Part shown: positions 11,094-22,450 of the stretch, in pieces
Numbering within the stretch: position 1 is the stretch's first letter
Layout of the letters: the number at the start of each line of letters is the position of its first letter
Origin: Elymus sibiricus
Lineage: Eukaryota; Streptophyta; Magnoliopsida; Poales; Poaceae
Length of the DNA stretch: 64,000 bases
Assembly (NCBI GenBank): GCA_039707655.1
Contig: CM077676.1
Coordinates: forward strand, 184,074,936 to 184,138,935
Direction of reading: 5' to 3'
Translations under genes and position numbers: made by a program
The notes under the pieces: model-generated
The model's input: only the letters and a program-made list of their open reading frames with translations
Databases searched by the model: none
What the model was told of the DNA's origin: nothing

Positions 11094-14000
11094 CTACTCA
11101 TAAATTACATCTTTTGGGCATTGGGCATCTACTGCCCGAGCACCGTCCATCACGGCTGGAAAGTACTGCTCGGGGCGCCTATGCTCTTTCCCTGGCGGCG
11201 GAGGTCCGGTGGCTATCTCAGTAGGTTTTAGCTTCGGCCAATGTACCATTGTCTTGCCGAAGGCCATCCGAGCACCCTCGATACATGTGGAGCACTTCCA
11301 GGCATCGACCTGAGCAGGAGCGCCGAACAGCCTCTGCACCAGACCGAAGTAGCTGCTCGGCAGCGGCTCCGACGGCCATAGTTTGACGCAGAGGTCCTTC
11401 ATCACAGGCTCCGCCATCCGATGCAGCTCCATTAGCTGTTTCATCTGGTTGTTGAGGAGGGGAGGGTGTTCGGGCGCTCGAAATTGCGCCCAGAAAAGCC
11501 TCTGCTCGGCCCAACCCTCCTGGCCGGCGAAGAACCTCGCCGCATCTGCCGCACTCTTCGGGAGGTCCGCAAAGGCGCCTACGAAACGCCATACCCGCGT
11601 GAGCAACGCGAACCTGTTACCTCCAAACACACATTGTAAAAAGTACGGCTTACCGTCCGCGATCAGCCTGACTTGGCGGAGCTCTTCTTGGTAACCGTGC
11701 GCCTATGTCCGCGCTTCCTTAGCCACCGCTGCTAACGAGGTCAGCTCGGCGGCCTGCTCCTTATTCTTTTGCTCGAGGGCCTCACATCTTGTGACGGCAT
11801 CCCCGAGCTCCTGCTGCACTTCCAGCACCCTGGCCTCGTGCTTTTCACTTGTGGTTCTTTGCGCCGCCAGCTCGGCAGCTGCCTGTTCGGCTGCCGACTT
11901 TTGCATCGCCGCGTCCGCCTGAGCTGTCCTCAGTGCGGCCTTGAGGCTTTCGACCTCCGCAGCGGCAGCTGCGGTTCAATCGGTTATCTTCGTTAGGATA
12001 CATCGAACACTGCTTCAAATCTACGGCTGTATTCACTATCACAACTCGGCCTTACCTTGCGCCTCGTCGAACCTCTTGTTCACCAGGCTCAGATCGTCCT
12101 CGGAGCTCTTTAGCTTCCGATTCAGCTTGGCCAACTCTTCGGCGTTGGCAGCTGTGGCCGAGGATGATGCCTGCGCATTATTCTGCACCCGTTAGTATCT
12201 GAGATGTCGATTTTTGATCCTCTGACCGGCTTTGCTCAACCGGTCAGAGTCTCGGGGGCTACTATGTATGAGGCTATATATTTGCACAAATGAATTTTCC
12301 TAAGGAAAAAGTAATACTTCGCTCACCTTGAAGCCGGTCAGAAGGCCACTAAAAGCCTCCTTCAGTCCGTTATCCACGGACCGAATACTCTGTAACACCG
12401 CGCCCATAAGTGCACGGTGCTCTTCGGCGATGGAGGAGCTGGTTACAGCGTCCTCCATCTTGTCCGGACACCTGGTCGATGCCTGCTCTTGGGCAGGCGG
12501 GGGTGGCGGTGGCACTCCGGCTCCTTCCTTCTCCAAGTCCGGAGCACCGGACTCGGGACGCCTTGACGTCTCTGGAGTGGTCCTCGGAGAGAGCTCGGTT
12601 CGTCCGAGCTCCTCCCTTTCGTTCATCAGAGGGGCCCTCCCCTCCTGGTCTTCGGCGACCGAGGCATTCACCTCGGCCATGATAGTATCGCCTCCTTCCC
12701 CTGTGTGTGGCATGGGAGGAGTCCTCCTCGACAGGACCTCCTCGGTTTCCTTCACGATTGGGGAAGGCGAGCTGCGGGATCCAGTGCTGCTCTCCGCTAG
12801 CGCCGCCGGTGGAGAATCCCCCTCCGAAACTCGGTCGACGGGGAGATCGCGCAGCGGACTGCAAAGTTGCACATGGAAACTTGATCAGTATCAGCCCAGT
12901 TCGGCTAAAGACGCTCAGGTAGTCGCTAGAGCGCATACCTTTGGGCCTGCGGTTTGGCCCTGGGAATTTTCCGAGGAACCTCTTCTGAGGCCTCAGAGTC
13001 CTCGGCAGAAGCCAAGCTATCGCCGGACAAGGCTACCTTGGCCTTGCATGGTCTTTTGGGAGCGGGTCGAGGAGGCTCCTCCTCGGCATCCTCGGACGCC
13101 ACCCTCTTCCCTGTTCGGGAGGAATCATCCTCCACCCCGTCCTCTCCTTGCTCCTTCTCCTCCTCTTGCGCGGAGGTAGCATTGGTGTCCCCGGATCTAG
13201 CACCCGGGGGTCTTCGGGAGCGGAGGCTCTCTCTGGCCTCCCCCTGTTGCTTCTTCTTCTCCTTCCTTTCCGGCACCTCGTACGGCTCTATGGCCAACAT
13301 GGCCGTCAGGAGGGGCGTCCTGGGTCCTTCTAGCAGCGGCGCCGGACTATCAATCCGCTAGGCCTTCTTCAGCCACTTCTGTGGATGAGAAGTCAAGAAG
13401 CTGAGTACCTTATCAAAGGGAAATAGTTCGGATATAAGAACAAACTTAGTCATACCTCCCGTGGGGGGTTTGCGGCGTCAAGTCCGATGTCCTCTCCCTC
13501 GGCCGGCCAGTCCTTCTGCGGCTTGAACAACGCTCTCCATAGCTGGGCGTGGGTGGTGCGGAAGAAGTTGTGCACGGTGGCCGGGTCTTCGGGCTTGTAG
13601 GCCCACATGGGGGAGCCCCTATCCTGGCATGGGAGTATTCGACGGCCGAGCATGATCTGGACCACGTTGGGCAGCTCGACGCCTCTCCCTATCATCTTGG
13701 CAATTCGTTGCTGTAGCTACTCCACCTCCTTGTTTACCCCCCAGTCGAGGCCTTTCTTGGTCCATGAGACCAACCTCGTAGGGGGTCCGGATCGGAAGGC
13801 CGAAATCGCCCCCCAACCCGCGCTCCTCGGCTCGGTGATGTAGAACCATTCCCTCTGCCAAACCTTGATGGTCTCGATGAAGGTGCCCTCTGGCCATTCC
13901 ACTCGGGGGAGTTTGCTGACCATAGCACCCCCGCAGTCCGCTTGTTGGCCGTCGACGTTCTTTGGCTTGATGTTGAAGACCTTCAGCCACAGGCCGAAGT

Positions 14001-14325
14001 GTGGCCGGATCCGGAGAAAGGCTTCACAGATGATGATGAAGGCCGAGATATGTAGAAAGGAATTCGGCGCGAGATCGTGGAAGTCAAGCCCGTAAAAGAA
14101 CATAAGACCCCTAACGAAGGGGTGAAGGGGAAATCCTAAACCTCGGAGGAAGTGGGGGACGAACACCACCCTTTCGCCCGGTCGCGGCGTGGGGACGGCC
14201 TGGCCGGCCTCTGGAGCACGGTGGGCTACGTCGGCAGGGAGATATCCCGCGCCCTTCAACTCCATGATGGCGCTTTCGGTGACGACGGACGCCTCCCACT
14301 TGCCCTTGGACCCGGAACCCGCCAT
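11094..14325 (-). pseudogene. Antisense five-exon gene in element G, 'putative gypsy type transposon' (Transposase_28-like) family
   Basis: Minus-strand exons I can join with GT-AG borders and consistent phase: 13456-14325, 12939-13378, 12327-12858, 12056-12182 and 11094-11968. The first exon has the family domain: FVPHFLRGLGFPLHPFV, then DLAPNSFLHISAFIIICEAFL, then REWFYITEP. Exons 2 and 3 are acidic and Pro/Ser-rich; exons 4 and 5 form an Ala/Glu coiled coil before a C-terminal block (RFALLTRVWRF, FWAQFRAPE, ARMAFGKT). Three premature stops (13717-13719, about 13358-13360, 11703-11705) are all TAG, fitting CAG to TAG decay. It starts about 600 bp from the 3' LTR and points back into the element. 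The molecular function of the family is not established. Confidence 0.8.
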
Positions 14326-14925
14326 TGCCGAATTAGGCGGGTGGATGGAAAGGTTCTTGGGAGGGAGAGAAGATCTGGGTGTTGGAGCTCAAGAGACGGG
14401 GAAGGCAATGGCGAAAGGGGGGAATGAGAGCGTGCGACCGAAACAAGGACTGTGCCCCTTTTATGGGCTGTAAAACCCACGGTCCCTTTACTGCGCCGCA
14501 GTCCTCGCCGCTTCCCCGTATAACCGTGCCATTATGTGCGCGTGGGGTGAGGCGGATTATTGATTATATCCCTTGAAAACAGGACACGATCTCCATATCG
14601 ATGGAACAAGCCAATGAGAACCACCTCGAACCGCGAATCGAGTTTGTCATAAACCAACTTGCGGTCGTGGCAAGGTGTGACCCTTCGGTAAAAGTTGTCA
14701 GATGAGAACACTGTTCACGCCGAAGCGGCTAGCCTTCGGGGCTAAGTTATTATTATACTTCGTTACCAAGATACAGTTCGGCGCATACACGACCGGATAA
14801 TGCTTGAAAATACAACTCGGAGTAATACAGGCCTGTTACCGGTGTCACGGAGGAAAGTGAACTCGTCCACGAAGCCGATAGTGATCGGCATCTACCTCGG
14901 CTTCGAAGACTATTTCGGGGGCTAC
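14326..14925. other. Region between antisense gene start and 3' LTR of element G
   Basis: Would contain the promoter of the antisense gene. No clear TATA box seen. The last bases, TTTCGGGGGCTAC (14913-14925), form the polypurine tract for the 3' LTR. Confidence 0.55.
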
Positions 14926-15407
14926 TGAGGGTGTCCCGGACTAGGGGGTACTCGGGCTGCCGGCCTATCTCTCATGGGCCGGAATGGTGGGCCGCTCTCT
15001 ACACGTCGATGGAAGGCTGGATTGTGGACGACCCCGTATGATAGAAGGAAATCTCTGAAGTCTTGGCGTCTCCTCCAAGGAATAGATGGCGTAACCAGCA
15101 TGTTTATCCCTGATGGTAACCGACCATATGTAACCCTAGGGCCCCCCTGGTGTCTATATAAACCAAGAGGTTTAGTCCGTAGGGAAGAGACTCATAATCT
15201 AGGGTTTAGCCCATCTGATCTCGAGGTAGATCAACTCTGTAACTTTCATACAATCACATCAATACAATCAAGCAGGACGTAGGGTTTTACCTCCTCAAGA
15301 GGGCCCGAACCTGGGTAAATCGCTGTCTCTACGCTCTCTGTTACCATCGGCTCCTTGACCCATAGTTCGGACCCCCTACCCGAGATCTGCCGGTTTTGGT
15401 ACCGACA
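14926..15407 (+). repeat. 3' LTR of element G
   Basis: 482 bp, TGAGGG to CGACA, followed by the TSD ACGAG. Aligns along its length with 5924-6391. Confidence 0.95.
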
Positions 15408-15412
15408 ACGAG

Positions 15413-18160
15413 CCCTTGGGATACCATAATCCAAGCGTTGGTGTGTGAGCTAAATATCGAAGAATTCGTTTCACAGCCTGGTGGTGTGATTCCTTCGGTG
15501 ACTCTTGAAAGCGGGCACACATGCAAACGCTAAGCATAATATCTAGCCTAGATGCACATAGTTAAAGGAGCAAACCAATGATGGAGCGATATACCTTATG
15601 ATCAAAATCTTTACCATTTTCGTCAGTGTTAAGTTGGCCATTTGTTGGCATTGGTATCTTGAGGCCTTTGCAATCATGCATTCCGAATTTCTTCAGGCAG
15701 TCTTTGAGATATTTCTCCTGAGATATGAAGATGCCATTGGGTTGTTGACGAATTTGAAGTCCAAGGAAGAATTTCAACTCCCCCATCATAGACATCTGAT
15801 ATTCTTCTTGCATCATATGTGCAAATTCATCATTGTATTTCTTGTTAGTGCAACCAAATATAATATTATCAACATATATTTGGCATATGAACAGTTCATC
15901 ATCATAAGATTTAGTGAAAAGAGTAGGGTCAAGTGAACCGGGTTTGAAACCCTTTTTCTTCAGGAACTCCTTCAGTGTATCATACCAAGCCCTCGGGGCC
16001 TGCTTAAGGCCATAGAGTGCCTTGTTGAGTCTGAAGACTTTGTCAGGATGCTTTGGGTCCTCAAAACCTGGTGGTTGAGCAACATATACTTCTTCCTCAA
16101 ACTTACCATTGAGGAATGCACTTTTCACATCCATTTGATATAAGAGGATATAATGATGGTTCGCATATGCAAGCAGTATACGAATGGCTTCAAGCCTAGC
16201 AATAGGTGCAAATGTTTCATCGAAATCAATACCCTCAACCTGTGTGTAGCCTTGAGCTACAAGACGGGCCTTATTCCTCACCAGTTGGCCATTTTCGTCT
16301 TGTTTGTTGCGGTAAATCCACTTAGTGCCGATGATATTGTGCTTGCGTGGATCGGGATGCTTGACAAGCTCCCACACATTGTTGAGCTCGAACTGATGCA
16401 ATTCATCTTGCATTGCTTGAATCCATTCAGGTTCCAGAAAGGCTTCATCAACTTTGGTGGGCTCTGAAATAGAGACAAACACGTAATGCCCACAAAAGTT
16501 AGCTAAATGTGAAGCTCTTGAGCGAGTGAGGGGACCAGGTGCATTGATGTTGTTGAGGATCTTCTCAATATGCACTTCATTTGCCACTCGTGGATGTGCT
16601 GGACGAGGGCCTTGATGTTGTTGTTGCCGTGCATAATCCTCAGCATCATTTTCATCAGGATGTTCATTTTCTTCACGATGAGGAACAACCACTTCTTCAT
16701 CAGCAGCTATTTGTTCACTGGGCACAATTTCACCAGTGCCCATAAGCTTGGTAGATTCCTCAGGAGGCATTTCATCTAGCACAGGAGGCAGGTGCTCTCT
16801 TTGCGAGCCGTTAGTTTCATCGAACCGCACATCTACAGTTTCAACAACCTTGTGGTGGAAGGAGTTGAAGACTATGTAGGTGTGCGAGTCCTTTCCATAA
16901 CCAAGCATAAAACCTTCATGTGCTTTCGGTGCAAATTTAGAACGGTGGTGAGGATCTCAAATCCAACATTTAGCACCGAAGACTTTGAAATAACTCACAT
17001 TGGGTTTCTTGTCAGTGAGGAGCTCATACGAGGTCTTCTTGAGGAATTTGTGAAGATATACCCGGTTGATGATATTGCATGCAGTGTCAATTGCTTCAGG
17101 CCAGAAATGACGAGGTGTCTTGTATTCATCAAGCATAGTATGCGCCATCTCGATGAGGGTTCTGTTATTGCGCTCCACGACTCCATTCTGCTGAGGAGTG
17201 TAGGGCGCGGATAGCTCATGAGTGATGCCAAGTTCATCAAGATAGTCGTCGAGGCCTGTGTTCTTGAACTCAGTACCATTGTCACTCCTGATGTGCTTGA
17301 TCTTGAGACCATAATTTGTCATGGCCCGATTGGAGAATCGTCTGAAGACAGCCAAAACTTCAGTCTTGTAGGAAATGATGTGCACCCAGGTGTAACGAGA
17401 GTAGTCATCAACAATGACGAATCCGTAGAGAGATGCTGCATTGGTTAGTGTAGCATAATGTGTAGGACCAAACAAATCCATGTGAAGCAATTCAAAAGGA
17501 CGAGTAGTGGTCATGATGGTCTTCGTGAAGTGCTTGGATCTGGTCATCTTTCCAGACTCACAAGCACCACAGAGATGATCCTTGACGAATTTGACACCCT
17601 CGACGCCAATGATATGCTTCTTCTTGACGAGAGTGCTCAAATTCCTCATCCCAGCATGTCCAAGTCGTCGATGCCATAGCCAGCATTCCGAAGCTTTTGC
17701 CATTAGACATGTTGCAGGCTGAGGACCTGTAGAGAAATCTACAATGTACAAGTCACCTCTCCTAAAGCCTTTGAAGACTTTGGATTTGTCAGATTCCAAC
17801 AGCACAATGCATCTATATTTGCCAAAGATGACAATCATATCAAGATCACAAAGCATTGAGACAGACATGAGGTTGTATCCAAGGGACTCGACAAGCATCA
17901 CCTTTTCTATGTGTCGATCCTTTGAGATAGCAACCTTACCTAGACCCAATACCTTACTTTTCTTCCTTTGTCAGCGTAGGTAATATGCTTCAGATGAGAC
18001 GGAGTAAGGGGAGCATCAGTGAGGAGATTCCTATCTCCAGTCATATGATTCGTGCAGCCACTGTCCAAGACCCATTCAGTGGCAGAAGATGTATCATCAT
18101 GTAGAAGCATTAGTCTGACTTACAAATTCATATGCTTCAAAGTGAAGAATATGATGATGA
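15413..18160 (-). pseudogene. Element F pol: protease, integrase, RT and start of RNase H
   Basis: Minus strand. Protease: WVLDSGCTNHMTGD near 18070-18030, then a frame break just before 17950. Integrase: zinc finger HRRLGH...CGACESGK, then LLHMDLFGP, IRSDNGTEFKN and GVVERNNRTL, giving the D-D-E set. RT: WVYELVKHP-like start (here WELVKHP), [21 protein letters not shown] and a catalytic box reading YVDN instead of YVDD (near 15863-15874). An in-frame TGA (16957-16959) separates integrase and RT, and a TAA sits near 15562 in RNase H. The remaining RNase H lies beyond G at 5642-5918. Confidence 0.9.
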
Positions 18161-18269
18161 TCACTTTCATCAGACAATTTCATCAAAGAATAACATCTAG
18201 CAGCATAAGGGATGTGTGAAATGAAACATTCATTTCATCGTGATTAGCCTGCATTCCAACAGGCACTAT

Positions 18270-18319
18270 GTCAGGTCTTCAGCAAATTCATCAGACATTT
18301 TGTTGTCTGAAGACCTGAC
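18270..18319. repeat. Inverted repeat in element F between gag and protease
   Basis: Arms GTCAGGTCTTCAG (18270-18282) and CTGAAGACCTGAC (18307-18319) are perfect 13-bp complements; a nested TCAGACA/TGTCTGA pair lies within the loop. Role unknown; may be chance. Confidence 0.6.
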
Positions 18320-18332
18320 CCTGCAGAAGAGA

Positions 18333-19496
18333 TTAGTTCTTCTTCTTAACCACCCACATCTGACTGGGTGGCTGAGAAGCAATGTAGCAAAGTGCATTAA
18401 TGGAGAACTTAGGCATTGAAGAACATGCATTTCTTTTCACAGGAGGGTTATGGTAGTTGAATGAATAAGCAGAGAAATTCTTCGAAGATTTGTGAACATA
18501 GTGGTTCAAAGAATAATGCTCATATTTGTCAAATCGATGTTTGTTTCCCTACGAAGCAAAGGCATTAGCATGTCCATAAGTGGGTCTGCGACCATTTGAC
18601 GACTTTGATCCCTATGAAGAATTTGCCCTGGGAAGTTTCTTCTTCATCGGTGGTGTCATGATGACATTCATCTGAAGATTTTCCAGACGGGTTTTAGGAA
18701 CCCAGATTTTCTTCACAGGTGGACCATTCCTGCAGTTAGTACCAATGAATCTGGCAAAGACCTCACCATACTGATTCTTGAACAGTTTATAGTTGGAGTT
18801 AAATGACTTATCTGAAGAATGTGAAGAATCACAAGAATAGCCAGATAAAGTGGATGGATCTATTGGAGGTCCCTTTGCAGCAACCCATGTGGTTTTGGGA
18901 TACTGCTCAGGCTCCAATATGAACCATCAGCGTTGAGCTTTCTCTCAAAGGCAATACCCTCTTTCCTAGGGTTCCTATGAACAATTTGCTTTTTGAGCAC
19001 GTCACACAGGGTTTGATACCCTTTGAGGCTTTTGTACATGCCAATGACATACAATTCCTTCAGCCCTGCATTTTCATCAGTATCACTGGTGGCATCCTCA
19101 GATGAGGGGTTAGTGGCCACCATAGCAGTTGAAGCAATTGCAAGAACAGAAGCATTTGAACATTCAGCTAAAGAATTAGCATTGTCACGTTCAAGGCATT
19201 TTAGGCATGGTGCAATAAATTCTGCCTGAGTGGTACTGATCTGTTGAGCAAGGAGTGAATCGTTTTATCTTTGAAGATCATCATGAGATGCTCTCAGCTT
19301 CTCAAGATCTTGCTTCTTTGAAGAAATTCATAGGACAGCTTCTCATGTTTAGCTGAGAGGGACACATGACGACTTTCAAGTTCGTCATATTTAGACTTAA
19401 GCCTTTTGAGATCCTCAAACAAGGCTTGACTATGATCCATTTCCTCGTCCAACAGGTCATCGCTTTTGTCTAGCAGTTTTTGAATCTTTTCCATGG
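18333..19496 (-). pseudogene. Element F gag, C-terminal part
   Basis: Continues the gag frame interrupted by D. Minus-strand text includes a coiled-coil segment (MEKIQKLLDKSDDLLDEEM, YDELESRH), then LKELYVIGMYKSLKGYQTL, FERKLNADGSYW, EQYPKTTWVAAKGPP and KKIWVPKTRLENLQMNV, ending near MWVVKKN at about 18333. These blocks follow the order of Sirevirus gag tails. It is broken into several frames. Confidence 0.85.
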
Positions 19497-19501
19497 CATG
19501 T

Positions 19502-21094
19502 TGTAGGATCGAGGAGATAGGTCTAGAGGGGGGGTGAATAGACTTCTAACCAGACAAATTAGCAGTTTTTAATTTCTCTTGGAACTTAGGCAGATTTTGG
19601 CATAAGTTAAGATCACTCCAATACTTTCTACACATGCATATCTAGAGATTGAGCAGTGGAAATAGTAAAGCATGCAATAGTACGGAAAGTAAAGGGGTAG
19701 AGTATGGAAGATCAAACGCAATGAAGACACGGTGGATTTTTGGCGTGGTTCCGATAGGTGGTGCTATCGTACGTCCACGTTGATGGAGACTTCAACCCAC
19801 GAAGGGTAATGGCTGCGCGAGTCCACGGAGGGCTCCACCCACGAAGGGTCCACGAAGAAGCAACCATGTCTATTCCACCATGGCTTACGTCCACGAAGGA
19901 CTAGCCTCACTCGGGGTAGATCTTCACGAAGTAGGCGATCTCCTTGCCCTTACAAACTTCTTGGTTCAACTCCACATCTGGTTGGAGGCTCCCAAGTGAC
20001 ACCTAACCAATCTAGGAGACACCACTCTCCAAAAGGTAATAGACGGTGTGTTGTTGATGAACTCCTTGCTCTTGTGCTTCAAATGATAGTCTTCCCAGCA
20101 CTCAATCAACTCCTCACAGATTTGGCTATGGTGGAAAAGAGATTTGAGTGGAAAGCAACTTGGGAAAGGCTAGAGATCAAGGTTCAAATGATAGGAATGG
20201 AATATCTTGATCTCAACACATGAGTAGGTGGTTCTCTCTCAGAAAATGAATGGTGGAAGTGTAGGCACGTTCTGATGGCTCTCCTTACTGAGAAGGATGG
20301 GGTGGAGGGGTATATATAGCCTCCACACAAAATCCAACCGTTACACACTTTTGACCCAACTCGGTGGCACCGAAATGATAAGCTCGGTAGCACCGAACTG
20401 TGTAAAAGATATGAACTTTAGGAATCTCGGTGGGACCGATACAGACAACTCGGATGCACCAAAGTGCAATGGCTTAGGGCAATCCTCATCTCGGTGGCAC
20501 CGATTGCATCAACTCGGTAGGACCGAAGTGAAGCAATAAGGCAACAGAGACTTGGCAAGCCATCTCGGTGGGACCGATTTGCAAACTCGGTGAGACCGAA
20601 GTAAATGCAAACGATTACAGAGAGTTGGCAAGGCCATCTCGGTGAGACCGAGATCCATTTCGGTGGATCCAATTTGTTAGGGTTTGGCAGTGGCTAAGTC
20701 TTGGATGAACTCGGTGGGGCCGGATTGGAAAATTCGATGGGGCCAAGTTGGACTTTAGGTTTAGGACATATTTGGGTAGAGATAGTGGTTGAGGGTTTAG
20801 GAATACTGTCACTAAGCACTTGAGCAAAAAGACCATTAAGCAACACCTCATCCCCTTTTAATAGTATTGGCTTTCCTATGGACTCAATGTGATCTTGGAT
20901 CACTAAACCAAAAATGTAGAGTCTTGATCTTTTGCCAATCCTTGTCCTTAGCATTTCGAAGGGGTTCCACGTCCTCTTGTCCATGCCACGCCATTGTTGA
21001 ACTTTCCTGAAATTTACTAGATAAAAGCATTAGTCCAACAACATGTATGTTGGCATAAATTACCAAAACCACCAAGGGAGCAAATGTGCTTTCA
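19502..21094 (-). repeat. 3' LTR of element D (1593 bp)
   Basis: Plus-strand ends TGTAGGATCG and GCTTTCA. Contains a TATA-like GGGGTATATATAGCC near 20308-20322 and many TCGGTGGCACCGA-like palindromes between about 20360 and 20730. Confidence 0.92.
20360..20730 (-). repeat. Array of 13-bp palindromes in LTR of element D
   Basis: Repeated variants of TCGGTGGCACCGA and TCGGTGGGACCGA spaced 20-40 bp apart, upstream of the TATA-like box in the minus-strand reading. Sirevirus LTRs are known for conserved palindromic repeats. Confidence 0.8.
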
Positions 21095-21115
21095 ATCTCC
21101 CCCTTTTTGGTAATT
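21095..21115 (-). promoter_or_regulatory. Polypurine tract of element D
   Basis: Minus strand reads CAAAAAGGGGGAGAT-like purines immediately before the 3' LTR start TGAAAGCACA. The same tract is present in E. Confidence 0.85.
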
Positions 21116-22282
21116 GATGACAACATACATCAAAGCTTCAAATACAGATATAGCAGAAGTATGTATGAAAGCTTTGAAGGAAACATGTAACATGCATGAG
21201 CTCCGCTGAACTCCCCCTGAAGATGTGCATAGCATGATGATATCTTATGGGAAATATGCATGCAACATGTATCTTGGCTATATGCATCAGAGCAATATAT
21301 ATATATATATGACATTAGGGTATCCACATGTACAAGATTTTCTCCTTGCAAACAATATATACTTAGCAAGAGGTCAACCATGTACATGAGTGTGATGCAT
21401 ATACTTACCTTGAAGTTCTTGATCAGGTACCTGAAGAAATACACTTGAGAAAACAGGGTTAGATAACACAAGATAATTTCTTCAAGAAAAAGACACAAGA
21501 TCAACAAGAAACCAAGATTGGGACGACATGTAGAAGAGAGTATCACTAGGTGAATACATCTTTGAAGCAGACATGTCCCCAAAAGAAATAGCTGTCTCCC
21601 CTTAAAGAACTTCCTCTCCCCCTGAATCTGACATGGATATTGGGAGTAGGTAGGGTGAGAAAGCTAGAACAGCCAAAGAACAAACTTATCATGTTTCTCT
21701 CCCCCTAAACGAAACATGTAACATTCTCTCCTCTTGTAAGGTGCATCTTTGGTTTGAATAGATAAGCTTAAGCTTTGATGTATTCCTCTCTCCCCCTTTG
21801 ACATCAATTTCCAAGAAGGGACTTCAGGGTTATTGATTAAGTCAGTTTAGTCCTTGAGAAATACAGCTAGATGCATGTAGAGGATAAGAATCATCGAGTG
21901 GAGCTGGAGCAGAAAAACTTAGGGAAAATTTGACAGAAAATTCGGTGACACCGAGTTGAGACAATTCGGTGGAACCGAGTGTGATGCAATGGAATTTTTG
22001 TCAACTCAGCTCACTAGGCAAGGAATTAACACAAGGATTTGCAATGAATTAACTGCGATACAAACCAAACGAAATGAAACAGAAAAGAAGCAAAGAAACA
22101 TCTAGATGAAGGTTTTTTTTAACTTCATCTAGATGGGTTGGCGACTAGGTCACCTATGTTAGAGTATATTGACTTAGGAGTCAAGTGAGAACACTTGATA
22201 ATAGGTCATACTCATCATTTAAGCTCAAAATGGGGTTGCCATTTTTCCTTTAAGCTTTTTGATGTATTCACATCTTGTTGAG
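21116..22282. other. Residual internal region of element D
   Basis: Non-coding, with several CTCCCCCT runs and an AT dinucleotide run (21296-21310). Matches the non-coding interior of E near 44025-44175 in its right part. It ends at a deletion junction with the truncated LTR. Confidence 0.7.
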
Positions 22283-22445
22283 TTGCCAATCCTTGTCCTT
22301 CGCATTTCGAAGGGGTTCCACGTCCTCTTGTCCATGCCACGCCATTGTTGAACTTGCCTGAAATTTACTAGATAAAAGCATTAGTCCAACAACATGTATG
22401 TTGGCATAAATTACCAAAACCACCAAGGGAACAAATGTGCTTTCA
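22283..22445 (-). repeat. Truncated 5' LTR of element D
   Basis: Matches the last 165 bp of the 3' LTR (20930-21094) with about three substitutions, and ends with the same TGCTTTCA before the TSD. Confidence 0.9.
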
Positions 22446-22450
22446 CATGT

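Larger units (their letters stand above)
5924..15407 (+). mobile_element. Element G: non-autonomous Tat-like gypsy LTR retrotransposon with antisense gene
   Basis: LTRs at 5924-6391 (468 bp) and 14926-15407 (482 bp), both TGAGGGTGTCCC to CGACA, flanked by the perfect 5-bp TSD ACGAG (5919-5923 and 15408-15412). The internal region has a gag-protease frame on the plus strand but no integrase, RT or RNase H. A five-exon gene lies antisense in the 3' half. I counted about eight substitutions plus one 14-bp indel between the LTRs, so it is fairly young. An antisense gene between coding region and 3' LTR is known from Tat-lineage elements such as Grande; lineage placement here is inference from layout and gag-protease motifs. 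Confidence 0.92.
19502..22445 (-). mobile_element. Element D: internally deleted Sirevirus-type element
   Basis: Minus-strand element with an intact 3' LTR (19502-21094), polypurine tract, about 1.2 kb of internal sequence and only the outer 160 bp of the 5' LTR (about 22283-22445). Flanked by the perfect TSD CATGT (19497-19501 and 22446-22450), so both outer ends are original. The LTR family is close to that of E (TGTAGGATCGA to TGCTTTCA on the plus strand). No gag or pol remains. It is inserted in the gag of F, and removing D rejoins the F protein frame around the coiled coil. Confidence 0.92.

Noticed and set aside
11650..11654. GTAAGC as a further donor site in the G antisense gene
   Set aside because: The frame reads straight through (GKPYFLQCVFGGNR) and the nearest in-phase acceptor would give an intron of only about 30 nt.
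22283..22445. Independent solo LTR fragment
   Set aside because: It pairs with the 3' LTR at 19502-21094, and the outer TSD CATGT brackets both, so it is the remnant 5' LTR of D.
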